From the NCBI GenBank assembly GCA_016235345.1, contig JACRLG010000002.1:220965-284964 (forward strand): 64,000 nucleotides of DNA, given 5' to 3'. Both the position numbers and the translations under genes were made by a program. This document shows, piece by piece, positions 24,061 to 31,960 of this stretch; position 1 is the stretch's first letter, and each line of letters opens with the position of its first letter. The DNA comes from Deltaproteobacteria bacterium (GTDB lineage Bacteria > Desulfobacterota > Desulfobacteria > Desulfobacterales > Desulfatibacillaceae). The notes beneath the pieces were generated by a model, which did no database searches, was not told the origin of the DNA, and was given only the letters and a program-made list of their open reading frames with translations.

Positions 24061-25059
24061 ATGGAAGAAATCGGCAAATCCTATCTTCCTGACACGGCCT
24101 TTCCGGCCCGCACGGTGGATAAGGAAAAATGCGCCAGATGCGGCAGGTGCATAGAGGCCTGCCCCACGGGCGGATTCGTGAAGGGCAAGGACGGCTTCCC
24201 CGAACCCGTCGGCTACGGCGGATTCAAAGAGGCTTGCATCAACTGCTGGAACTGCGTGGCCATGTGCCCGGAAGGGGCAATAAACCTTGAAGGCCCATTC
24301 GCCATAAAGGAAGGCCCCTACAAGAGCCGCCTCACGGGCGTTATGGACTATCCCCGGCCCATCGCGGGTGACACGCGGCCCTACGCCGAAATCGAGGAAT
24401 CCCTGACCGGAGTCGAGCGGGTCATCTACACCCGCCGAAGCAACCGCCTTTTCAAGAAAAAGGAGGTGCCGAAGGAGCTTCTCCACAGGATCATCGAGGC
24501 GGGCCGCTTCGCGCCTTCAGCCGGAAACTGCCAGCCGGTGAAGGTGGTGGTGATAACCGACCAGGCCCTTATTTCCGAGATCGAAAACGGGGCCATGAAG
24601 GTTCTTCGGCTCTTCAAGAACCTCTACCTGGAAAAAACCGGCAAGCGCAAGGCGTGGCGGGCGGCCCTCTTCGGGGCGCTCACTCTGTTCATGGCCGGAA
24701 AGACCGACCCCCGGCCCTTCACGGCAATGGACAAGGCCGACAAGGACAAGAACGTCATCTACTGGCACGCGCCGGCGGTCATCTTCATACTGAAAAACAA
24801 GGTGGGCATCTCGAACCCCGACCTCGACTGCGGCATGTGCGCACAGAACATGGTGCTCGCGGCCCATTCCCTTGGTCTCGGAACCTGCTACATAGGACTG
24901 GCGGTGGAGCCTCTGGGCTACCCGCAAAACGCGGCCCTGCGGCGCAAGCTCGGCATAGTCCACCCCTGGGAGGCCGTGACGTCCATCGCGGTTGGCTGGC
25001 CCAAGGGGAAGATCGACGGAATTGTCAAACGGGATACGTTTCAAGTCGAATGGAAATAA
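24061..25059 (+). CDS. Ferredoxin-nitroreductase fusion flavoprotein
   Basis: This 332-residue protein begins with two [4Fe-4S] cluster motifs: Cys24-27-30 with Cys34 (CARCGRCIEACPTGG) and Cys59-62-65 with Cys69 (CINCWNCVAMCPEGA). An FMN nitroreductase domain follows: YTRRSNRLFKKKEVP, AGRFAPSAGNCQPVKVVV and the C-terminal IVHPWEAVTSIAVGWPKG. ATG 24061 is selected, with GGAG about 9 nt upstream. The fusion would pass electrons between ferredoxin-type donors and a flavin. Lying between an acyl-CoA ligase and a thiolase, it may reduce an enoyl-type intermediate or drain electrons from the dehydrogenase, which is inference only. Confidence 0.9.
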   Translation: MEEIGKSYLPDTAFPARTVDKEKCARCGRCIEACPTGGFVKGKDGFPEPVGYGGFKEACINCWNCVAMCPEGAINLEGPFAIKEGPYKSRLTGVMDYPRPIAGDTRPYAEIEESLTGVERVIYTRRSNRLFKKKEVPKELLHRIIEAGRFAPSAGNCQPVKVVVITDQALISEIENGAMKVLRLFKNLYLEKTGKRKAWRAALFGALTLFMAGKTDPRPFTAMDKADKDKNVIYWHAPAVIFILKNKVGISNPDLDCGMCAQNMVLAAHSLGLGTCYIGLAVEPLGYPQNAALRRKLGIVHPWEAVTSIAVGWPKGKIDGIVKRDTFQVEWK

Positions 25060-25081
25060 GTTGTTTAACCACCCTGCAAAA

Positions 25082-25198
25082 GGCCGTCAAAAAACGATGA
25101 ACACGTCGCGCGAAAAGCCGATGAATGAGCGTACGCTTTTGTAGGTGACCGAAATCGGCTTTGATGCGTGACACAGCAGTTCGCGTTTTTGGGCGGCC
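25082..25198 (-). repeat. Structured intergenic element, copy m
   Basis: Reverse copy between the ferredoxin-nitroreductase and thiolase genes. GGCCGTCAAAAAACG pairs with CGTTTTTGGGCGGCC. The inner arm AAAGCCGAT pairs with ATCGGCTTT. The apex is CGTACGCTTTTGTAGG, with one broken pair. Confidence 0.85.
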
Positions 25199-25221
25199 GC
25201 AAACATTGAAAAGGAAATCCT

Positions 25222-26463
25222 ATGGATAACGTCTTTATAATCGGCCTGGGCATGATCCGGTTCGGGAAGTACCCCGATAAGACCGTGCGGCAACTGGCCA
25301 CCGAGGTCACCGAGCTTGCTCTTGTGGACGCCGGGCTCACCAAGGATGACCTGGAAGCGGCCTTGTTCTCCAACACCTTCTGGGGAATGTACACCAACCA
25401 GCATTCCATAAGGGGCGAGGTGGTCATGCGCGGCATGGGAATCGGCAAAATCCCCGTCACCAACGTGGAAAACGCCTGCGCGGGCGCGTCCACGGCCCTC
25501 CACCACGCCTACGTGGGCGTCAAGGCCGGAATGTACGATGTCGCCATCGCCATCGGCTCGGAGAAAATCACCCACCCCGATAAAGCCTTCGCCCTTGGAG
25601 CCTACGCATCCTGCATGGACCTCGAAAACATCGAGGCCGGCATCAAGCTTTTCATGGAGATGAGCGAGCGCTTCAAGCACATAACCGGCGGCCAGGACGA
25701 CGGGGCCCCCGGCCAGGGCCGCTCCATTTTCATGGACGCCTACGCAATGGGCGCGCGCTGGCACATGGACAAGTTCGGCTCCACTCAAAGGCAGCTTGCG
25801 ACGATCTGCGCCAAGAACCACTTTCACGGCTCCTTAAACCCCCTTGCCCAGTATCAGCAGGACATGACCGTGGACGAGGTGATGAAGGACAAGCCCGTGG
25901 CCTATCCGTTGACAAGGGCCATGTGCGCCCCGGTTGGCGACGGAGCCGCTGCGGCAATCGTCTGCTCGGAATCCTACCTCAAAAAGCTAACCGGGGCGCG
26001 GCCCATAAAAATACTGGCGTCGGTTCTCGGAACGGGCCGCGACAGGACCCTGGATGAAGAGGACATCGGCGAGCGGCTCGTGAAAAAAGCCTACAACATA
26101 GCCGGAATCGGGCCAAAGGACGTGAGCCTAGCCGAGCTTCACGACGCCACCAGCTACGGAGAGCTTCACCAGACCGAGGCGATGGGCTTCTGCCCCATGG
26201 GCGAGGGGGGACCATTCGCGGAATCGGGAGCCACCAAACTTGGCGGCCTCCTGCCCGTGAACACCTCAGGCGGGCTTGAATGCCGGGGCCATCCCATCGG
26301 AGCCTCCGGTCTTGCCCAGATTTACGAGATAGGCTTGCAGCTAAGGGGCGAGGCTGGAAAGCGGCAGGTGGAGGGCGCTCGCATAGGGCTTGCGGAAAAC
26401 GGCGGAGGAAACATAGGAGTAGAAGAGGCCGCCATGTGCATTCATCTCCTCCAGAGGGTCTGA
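25222..26463 (+). CDS. Thiolase (SCP-x-like acetyl-CoA acyltransferase)
   Basis: This 413-residue thiolase-fold enzyme has the nucleophilic Cys86 in VENACAGASTAL and a C-terminal GGLECRGHPIGASGLAQ carrying the His and second Cys. GLAENGGGNIGVEEA closes the fold. The divergent pattern resembles the SCP-x/lipid-transfer thiolases rather than FadA. It would cleave a 3-ketoacyl-CoA with CoA, or condense acyl units. AAAGGA lies upstream of ATG 25222. It is the last gene of the TetR-controlled locus; its stop codon is part of a structured repeat and a strong terminator follows. No 3-hydroxyacyl-CoA dehydrogenase is in the locus. Confidence 0.9.
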   Translation: MDNVFIIGLGMIRFGKYPDKTVRQLATEVTELALVDAGLTKDDLEAALFSNTFWGMYTNQHSIRGEVVMRGMGIGKIPVTNVENACAGASTALHHAYVGVKAGMYDVAIAIGSEKITHPDKAFALGAYASCMDLENIEAGIKLFMEMSERFKHITGGQDDGAPGQGRSIFMDAYAMGARWHMDKFGSTQRQLATICAKNHFHGSLNPLAQYQQDMTVDEVMKDKPVAYPLTRAMCAPVGDGAAAAIVCSESYLKKLTGARPIKILASVLGTGRDRTLDEEDIGERLVKKAYNIAGIGPKDVSLAELHDATSYGELHQTEAMGFCPMGEGGPFAESGATKLGGLLPVNTSGGLECRGHPIGASGLAQIYEIGLQLRGEAGKRQVEGARIGLAENGGGNIGVEEAAMCIHLLQRV

Positions 26464-26583
26464 GAGAGCGATCTGCGGTGTCAGGCCGTTGCGGTCGGGT
26501 CGTTATATACCTTGGCATTACTTTTCCCCGCCCGCAACGCCCAACCTTCGCACTTCATCGCTCTCAGCTCGCCTGGGCGCGGA
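26460..26583 (+). repeat. Structured intergenic element, copy n
   Basis: Forward copy. CTGAGAGAGCGAT pairs with ATCGCTCTCAG, an end sequence different from all other copies yet still complementary. The thiolase stop codon TGA (26461-26463) is inside the stem. GGTGTCAGGC and CCAACCTTCGCACTTCATC are the conserved motifs. Confidence 0.8.
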
Positions 26584-26643
26584 GGTGTAAAACCGGGGAA
26601 GGCATAGGCTTCGGCAAAAAAAATAGGTTGCGGCTTACACTTC

Positions 26644-26689
26644 GGGCGGATATTGTGGTAACTCAACCTCAATATCCGCCCTGTTTTTT
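26644..26689 (+). terminator. Rho-independent terminator of the fatty acyl-CoA locus
   Basis: GGGCGGATATTG pairs with CAATATCCGCCC (12 bp) and is followed by TG and six T. It lies 24 bp before the next start codon, so it could also act as an attenuator for that gene. Confidence 0.85.
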
Positions 26690-26712
26690 CGGCTAACAGA
26701 AAGGAACTCCCT

Positions 26713-27657
26713 ATGCCCATGATGACGCCGACAAGAAATCTAAAATCCACCATCGCGGCCATCGCCCTGTTGCTATCCATAAGCATTGGCGGCGCGCCGT
26801 GCAAAGCGCAAGACGATGAAGCTGCAAACACGTCAAGGTTCGTCAAAGAAGTCTTGAAGGATGAATACAGGAAGACGGACCCACCGGCCACGGCTCCGGT
26901 TTTCCGGTGGGATTTTTCCAAGGCGGATGGCGTTAGCGCCTATTCATACACCCAGGAGGTGTCGAACAGTACGACAAGCGCTTTGTGGGGTAACTCAGGT
27001 CCCATGAGGCAAGAAATATCAGGAAACGGCGTTTTGCTCGTCAGGAGCCAGGGAAACGGCACAGCGGAAATGGTGCTCAAAGATATGAAGATGAGCATGA
27101 AGATAGGTGCGGGCTTGGAAGGCCCCAAGACCATGGAACAGCAGATGCCGCCAATCGCTATCCAGGGAGTGAAAGAAGACGGCTCCGGCTCTTGCGGGGA
27201 CAGCCCCCAGTATGAAGTCTTCAAGGATTTGTTCCCCCTGCCGCCTCAAACGCTCATGGTGGGGGAATCCGTGGATGTTCCTGCACAAATGCCGTTCAAT
27301 GTCAGCGGGTCCGTGCTTAAGGTAACGGGCCATACCCGAATTACTCTTGCGCAGTATGTCGATATCGGCGGGAAAACTTGCGCTCAGTTCAATGTGGATA
27401 CCTACATATCGGATTTGAAAATCCCGCCGGAAATGGAGGGTGAGTACAAATTTTCATCACGAGACACATCAGTGTATTACTTTGACGTTGCAAGCCGCGA
27501 ATTCATATCAGGCACAATCGCCTCCATGACGCAGTTTAGCATCGACGCCCCAATGCCTCAGATCGACATGCCGGGAGAAAATACATCTGACCTTCCCAAG
27601 CGCGCACAGATGTCCATGCAAAGCGACAATCTCGTAAGGGTGAAACTGCAAGAGTAG
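26713..27657 (+). CDS. Secreted protein of unknown function
   Basis: This 314-residue protein has a signal peptide (hydrophobic core IAAIALLLSISIGG, cleavage likely after APCKA near residue 32) and no lipobox. The mature part is polar and beta-rich, with Met-rich patches (MVLKDMKMSMKIGAG; MPPIAIQG) and only a few Cys, including CGDSPQYEVFKDLFPLPP. I do not recognise the family. AAGGAACTCCCT precedes ATG 26713. The gene lies between a complete structured repeat (26460-26583) and a duplicated half of the same copy (27664-27722), suggesting that it arrived by, or took part in, a local rearrangement. Confidence 0.75.
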   Translation: MPMMTPTRNLKSTIAAIALLLSISIGGAPCKAQDDEAANTSRFVKEVLKDEYRKTDPPATAPVFRWDFSKADGVSAYSYTQEVSNSTTSALWGNSGPMRQEISGNGVLLVRSQGNGTAEMVLKDMKMSMKIGAGLEGPKTMEQQMPPIAIQGVKEDGSGSCGDSPQYEVFKDLFPLPPQTLMVGESVDVPAQMPFNVSGSVLKVTGHTRITLAQYVDIGGKTCAQFNVDTYISDLKIPPEMEGEYKFSSRDTSVYYFDVASREFISGTIASMTQFSIDAPMPQIDMPGENTSDLPKRAQMSMQSDNLVRVKLQE

Positions 27658-27663
27658 GATTTG

Positions 27664-27722
27664 CCCCAACAACGCACAACCTTCGCACTTCATCGCTCTA
27701 AGCTCGCCTGGGCGCGGCGGTT
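27664..27722 (+). repeat. Duplicated right half of element copy n
   Basis: The run CACAACCTTCGCACTTCATC, then GCTCTAAGCTCGCCTGGGCGCGG, repeats 26550-26583 almost exactly, including the sequence beyond the element. The left arm is absent. The two copies are direct repeats bracketing the secreted-protein gene. Confidence 0.75.
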
Positions 27723-27773
27723 AAATTCAAATAGCCAATGGCATGAGAATTACAAAAACTGTGGAGGTTCGTT

Positions 27774-27977
27774 GTGGGCGCTATAGGCCAACCGATAAGC
27801 ACTATTTCGGATCTGATTTGGGTTCTGGTTATGGGGGTCGGCCTGGGGTCTTGTTTTATTTTTTTCTCCAAGCCTGTCAGCGAGGTCATACATGAATTGT
27901 CTTTGTATTCCTGGATGCGGTTGATAGACAGAAAGCAGACTTATTGCAGGCCGGTCTATGTCAAAATCCTCGGCTAA
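27774..27977 (+). CDS. Small single-pass membrane protein
   Basis: This 67-residue frame starts at GTG 27774 with TGGAGG 6 nt upstream. One hydrophobic segment (DLIWVLVMGVGLGSCFIFF, about 13-31) is followed by a basic tail (WMRLIDRKQTYCRPVYVKILG). I do not recognise it. The good ribosome-binding site and membrane-like sequence support a real gene, but codon evidence is weak because it is short. It opens the AT-rich island. Confidence 0.5.
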   Translation: MGAIGQPISTISDLIWVLVMGVGLGSCFIFFSKPVSEVIHELSLYSWMRLIDRKQTYCRPVYVKILG

Positions 27978-28116
27978 TGATTATCATTGCTACCATAATA
28001 ATCGGTATTGAAGAATATTTGAGATTATTTGGCAATTTTCAAACATGATATTATATGGCACTTGTAGGCTGCATATTTGCTTATTCATCAGACATCTTTA
28101 ATTGCAAGGCGAGTCA

Positions 28117-29001
28117 ATGGACAATAACGGCTATTACCTGCTTGATTTGCACCCGCTGGAAAAACGCCACATCCGGGTTATCATCCGGTGTAGCGTGTTG
28201 GCTGGCACAATATGCTGGATCATGTTCATTGCCTTTTACTTCGCTCATAAAGAAATGATAAACGGAAAAATTCCTTTTGAAGACAATCTAATGCAATTTT
28301 TACGATATTATCTCATGATTATAATCTATGTTCCTGTATTGGCGCTATCATTTTTATTATATTGTGCTAACGCAGTAGATTTGATTGAAAGCAAATTTAT
28401 AGCGTCATTTATTTTTGTATCAATTATTATATATATTACGAGTTGTATTATTACAATAATATGTCATGAGTATTTGGATATAGATATTCAAAATAATTTA
28501 TTTAGTTATATTATAATATGCAAAATTATTTTAATAATAATCTTTTTACTATTATATGCTATAAAGATTAAAAATTATATTATAAGCAATACTTTAATTA
28601 GTATTATTTTTTCTTCGTATATTAATATCTTACTTATTGTAGTATTATTTCAATTTATATTGATTTCGGCCAATTGCGGATACAGATGCGGTGTAATAGC
28701 AGATCTCAAGAATGCTACCGTGGCAAGCTATGCATATTTTTCAGATAATCCTGGTAAAGTTGTAAATTTGCAAACACTTAAGCAAAACTGGTTCATCGGT
28801 TCGAGATATGTTCAACTTGAAATCCTGGACGGGCGTCAAACCAGCCTTCACATCAAGGCGCATATCGAGGACTTTTCACAGGAACTTATGATACTTGATG
28901 GCAAAGAAATAATTAAGTCCCATTATCTTCGCCCGCCTCCCATGGGCGACTTGATCAGTAGTGTCATACCCTTCGATTTGGCAATCATAAGATATGGTTA
29001 A
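28117..29001 (+). CDS. AT-rich island membrane protein, paralogue 1, with pilin-like C-terminal domain
   Basis: This is a 294-residue protein from ATG 28117, with AAGGCGAG upstream. It has five predicted membrane helices (about 28-48, 65-86, 95-118, 130-152, 162-185) in very AT-rich DNA, then a soluble domain of about 105 residues starting GVIADLKNATVASYAYFSDN. That segment looks like the amphipathic helix of type IV pilins, and the strands that follow (YVQLEILDGRQTSLHIKAHI) fit a pilin-like sheet. The soluble part would face outside if the N-terminus is cytoplasmic. Two close homologues follow. This copy lacks the deoxyribosyltransferase fragment found before the other two. Function unknown. 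Confidence 0.8.
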   Translation: MDNNGYYLLDLHPLEKRHIRVIIRCSVLAGTICWIMFIAFYFAHKEMINGKIPFEDNLMQFLRYYLMIIIYVPVLALSFLLYCANAVDLIESKFIASFIFVSIIIYITSCIITIICHEYLDIDIQNNLFSYIIICKIILIIIFLLLYAIKIKNYIISNTLISIIFSSYINILLIVVLFQFILISANCGYRCGVIADLKNATVASYAYFSDNPGKVVNLQTLKQNWFIGSRYVQLEILDGRQTSLHIKAHIEDFSQELMILDGKEIIKSHYLRPPPMGDLISSVIPFDLAIIRYG

Positions 29002-29050
29002 ACTCGGCGAATCGCAGGACGCTATTTTGCTTTTCACTTATGGAGACCCC

Positions 29051-29107
29051 ATGACCCCATCGAAAAAAATCCGCGTTTACTGCTCAGGGACGTGTTTATT
29101 GATTTGA
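29051..29107 (+). pseudogene. 5' fragment of the deoxyribosyltransferase-like gene, copy 1
   Basis: An 18-codon frame MTPSKKIRVYCSG, then TCLLI and stop, copies the start of the 31105 gene (MTHSKKIRVYCSGPLF). The upstream ACTTATGGAGACCCC is also copied. It ends 11 nt before the ATG of paralogue 2 and may act as a translated leader. Confidence 0.8.
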
Positions 29108-29118
29108 CGAGGGCTGCC

Positions 29119-30027
29119 ATGGAATCGCCACGAGAAATTCAAAGCCAGTCCAGGGCCGAAGAAAGAGCCATTCCTCCGGTCGTTGTCCGATGGAGTTTTA
29201 TTGTGGGCCTTCTGTGCTGGCTCATGTTCATCGTTTTTCAGCTCGCCATGCAGAACTTGCGAGTTAACCACGTTCTGTTCCACGACGATTTCAGGCAAAT
29301 AGCCCGTTATTACCTGATGATAGTATTTTATCTTCCAATCATAGTATTATATCTGATGTTTTCAGGAGCCATATATAGCAACAAAAAATTGTATGATGCC
29401 AAAAAATCTTATATCCCATTATTTTTTGTTATTTTTTTATTTACAATTTATATACTAAGCGCTTTTGTCTTGTTTGATGAAAAGCAACTATTCGATAATA
29501 CTAATCAATACCTAATCATACGATGTATTATAATATACTTTATAATTTTTTTATTTTTCTGCCTCACTTTAATTAGAGTACTCAAACTAAAAAAGAATAC
29601 TGTAATAGATTCATCCGTTTTTACATTGAATATATTGTTATTAATGACATTGCTGCAATTTATGATAATAAGTTATCCTTCACATTATAGTAGCCGCGCA
29701 ATAGCCGATTTGAGAAATGCCTTTACGGCATCGGAAGCGTTTTTCACCGATAACCCCGGCAAACCAATAACCGTGCGAATGATGGAAGAAAGTGGGTTCG
29801 TCCATTCACAAGGCGTACAAATTAAAATACTGGACGCGCACGAACGGACTCTTGATATTGTTGCGCAGTTCGGTTCGGATCATTCCGATGAATCTGGCGA
29901 TTTTTACCCGTGCGAAATCCGGAAAACCGGCAATGACGTGAAAATCAGCTATCTGTGGGTTCCTTCCACCGCCGAATTGCTTAAGAGTATTATTCCTGTT
30001 AATTTGACCATTATCACATTCCGTTAA
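29119..30027 (+). CDS. AT-rich island membrane protein, paralogue 2
   Basis: This 302-residue protein starts at ATG 29119 with GAGGG 5 nt upstream; a GTG at 29092 would add nine residues encoded by the gene-fragment repeat. It has five hydrophobic segments (about 24-44, 63-83, 96-117, 133-153, 165-185), then AIADLRNAFTASEAFFTDNP and a soluble C-terminal domain with one Cys (DFYPCEIRK). It is nearly identical to paralogue 3 over the first 85 residues and diverges in the middle helices, a pattern of recent duplication plus drift or conversion. The N-terminal part of the gene is GC-richer than the middle. Role unknown. Confidence 0.82.
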   Translation: MESPREIQSQSRAEERAIPPVVVRWSFIVGLLCWLMFIVFQLAMQNLRVNHVLFHDDFRQIARYYLMIVFYLPIIVLYLMFSGAIYSNKKLYDAKKSYIPLFFVIFLFTIYILSAFVLFDEKQLFDNTNQYLIIRCIIIYFIIFLFFCLTLIRVLKLKKNTVIDSSVFTLNILLLMTLLQFMIISYPSHYSSRAIADLRNAFTASEAFFTDNPGKPITVRMMEESGFVHSQGVQIKILDAHERTLDIVAQFGSDHSDESGDFYPCEIRKTGNDVKISYLWVPSTAELLKSIIPVNLTIITFR

Positions 30028-30079
30028 CAAGCCCGGCGAATCGCAGGAAGCTATTTTGCTTTTCACTTATGGAGACCCC

Positions 30080-30136
30080 ATGACCCCTTCAAAAAAAATT
30101 CGCGTTTACTGCTCAGGGACGTGTTTATTGATTTGA
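30080..30136 (+). pseudogene. 5' fragment of the deoxyribosyltransferase-like gene, copy 2
   Basis: Identical 18-residue product to the fragment at 29051, again preceded by ACTTATGGAGACCCC and followed after 11 nt by the start of a membrane-protein paralogue. It shows that fragment and paralogue were duplicated as one unit. Confidence 0.8.
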
Positions 30137-30147
30137 CGAGGGCCGCC

Positions 30148-31053
30148 ATGGAAACGCCACGAGAAATTCAAAGCCAGTCCGGGGCCGAAGAAAGGGCCAT
30201 TCCTCCGGTTGTAACGAGGTGGTGCCTCATTGTCGGCCTTCTGTGCTGGCTCATGTTCATCGTTTTTCAACTCGCCATGCAGAACTTGCGAGTTAACCAC
30301 GTTCTGTTCCACGACGATTTCAGGCAACTCGCCCGTTATTACCTGATGATAGTATTTTATCTTCCAATCATAGTATTATATATGATGTTTTCAGGAGCTA
30401 TATATAGCAACAAAAAATTGTATGATGCTAAAAAATATTATATCCCACTATTTTTTATAATGTTTTTATGCATAATTTATATACTGATTTCATTTGTCAT
30501 TATTAATGAAGATGTATTATTCAATAGTACTAATCAATATCTTGTCATAAAATGCATTATAATGTACTTTATAATTTTTTTGTTATGTCGAATTGCTTTA
30601 ATTAAATTATTAAAAATAAAACATAATGTGACGATATATTTATATGTTTTATCATTTAACATATTATTATTAATAACTTTGCTGCAATTTATGATAATAA
30701 GTTATCAGTCATATTGTGGGCGAGCAGTTGCCAATGCAAAAAATGCTTTTACTGCATCGGAGTCTTTTTTCACTCATAACCCAGGCAAACCGGTAACGCT
30801 TAAGGCTATGGAAGAAAACGGGTTATATATCTCGCATGGAGTTCAAATACGAATACTGGATGCCAATGAACAGACCCTTGATATTATTGCGCAGTATTGT
30901 ATTGATTCTTCCTGTGAATCTAATTATTTTTACCCATGTGAAATCAGGAAAATCGGCAATGATGTTGAAATCATCTCTTTATGTATTCCTTCCACCGCAG
31001 CATTGCTGCAAAGCATCATTCCCATAGATTTAGCCATTTTCGGATACCGTTGA
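30148..31053 (+). CDS. AT-rich island membrane protein, paralogue 3
   Basis: This 301-residue third copy starts at ATG 30148 with GAGGG upstream. Topology is the same as paralogue 2: five hydrophobic segments, then AVANAKNAFTASESFFTHNP and a soluble domain ending DLAIFGYR. CESNYFYPCEIRK conserves the Cys of paralogue 2 and adds another. The pilin-like start of the soluble domain (KNAFTASESFFTHNPGKPV) is retained in all three copies although the helices differ, which suggests the soluble domain is the constrained part. The next gene is the intact deoxyribosyltransferase-like gene. Confidence 0.82.
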   Translation: METPREIQSQSGAEERAIPPVVTRWCLIVGLLCWLMFIVFQLAMQNLRVNHVLFHDDFRQLARYYLMIVFYLPIIVLYMMFSGAIYSNKKLYDAKKYYIPLFFIMFLCIIYILISFVIINEDVLFNSTNQYLVIKCIIMYFIIFLLCRIALIKLLKIKHNVTIYLYVLSFNILLLITLLQFMIISYQSYCGRAVANAKNAFTASESFFTHNPGKPVTLKAMEENGLYISHGVQIRILDANEQTLDIIAQYCIDSSCESNYFYPCEIRKIGNDVEIISLCIPSTAALLQSIIPIDLAIFGYR

Positions 31054-31104
31054 TAAACAAAGCGAGTCGCAGACAGAGGCTTCGCCTAAACTTATGGAGA
31101 CCCC

Positions 31105-31734
31105 ATGACCCATTCGAAAAAAATCCGCGTATACTGCTCAGGGCCGCTGTTTTCGCCGGAGGAGCGGGCTGCCATGGCCTCGATTTCCGAGGCCCTGGAA
31201 AAGGCCGGTTTCGAGACCTTTCTGCCCCAGCGCGACGGCCTTGAGTACTGGGTCATGGGGCTGGCCAATACGCCGGTGGCCCTTCCGGGGGTGACGGGCC
31301 TCGTTCACCGGGCGATTTTCGCCGTGGACGTTTTTCAGATTTTTGAAGGCTGCGACGCCCTGGTGTTCAACATGAACGGCAGGGTTCCCGACGAAGGCGC
31401 TGTGGCGGAAACCGCAATGGCCTTCACAGCCGGAAAGCCCCTGGTAATCTACAAGAACGACGACCGCACGGTTTTCGGCGGCCACGACAACTCCATGGTG
31501 AGCGGCCTTTCCGTGAGCTTCTCCAAGGTGCGCAACGTGGAGGAAATCCCCTCCGAAGTGGCCTTAGCCATGAAAAAATCTCCGCCCTCGCCCTATTCCG
31601 ATGGCAACATCCCCAGGGGCGTGCAAGGCGTAATCAGCCAGGGCCGCCAGGTTGACCGCCTTCTCCGGGCCGCCAAATACGCAAGGCCGAACGTGGAAAG
31701 CCTTCTGAAACACATAGAAAAAATCTATTCATGA
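31105..31734 (+). CDS. Nucleoside 2-deoxyribosyltransferase-like protein
   Basis: This 209-residue protein has a Rossmann-like N-terminal domain. IRVYCSGPLFSPEE, ALEKAGFETFLPQRDG, the DVFQIFEGCDALVFNMNG segment and GRVPDEGAVAETAMAF match the nucleoside 2-deoxyribosyltransferase family, in which Asp and Glu residues of these motifs bind sugar and carry out catalysis. The C-terminal 60 residues are less typical. The family exchanges or hydrolyses bases of deoxynucleosides, and members also occur in defence and nucleotide-sanitation roles. TGGAGACCCC precedes ATG 31105. Its 5' end and leader have been duplicated twice upstream. Confidence 0.85.
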   Translation: MTHSKKIRVYCSGPLFSPEERAAMASISEALEKAGFETFLPQRDGLEYWVMGLANTPVALPGVTGLVHRAIFAVDVFQIFEGCDALVFNMNGRVPDEGAVAETAMAFTAGKPLVIYKNDDRTVFGGHDNSMVSGLSVSFSKVRNVEEIPSEVALAMKKSPPSPYSDGNIPRGVQGVISQGRQVDRLLRAAKYARPNVESLLKHIEKIYS

Positions 31735-31960
31735 TAATTCCGCGCTGACCCACTGCGCCGCCAAACACCGGCGGCGCGCCGGTCGTCCCCTTCCGGCCTG
31801 GCGTCCGCATCACCGTTCGTTCTTTCGTCAGGGCCGCCCTCCCCTTTTCCCTTCCGCCATTTTCCGGATGACGAACTGTTGCAAAATGTGCTATCGTGAA
31901 ACGTTGAGCCAAACATGGGAATCAGCCCGAACTCGACTCCAACCAAAAAGGGAGCCTGGG

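Noticed and set aside
29051-29107. UGA of the 18-codon fragment as selenocysteine
   Set aside because: The sequence after it in frame is not related to the deoxyribosyltransferase; it is a truncated copy that ends at this stop.
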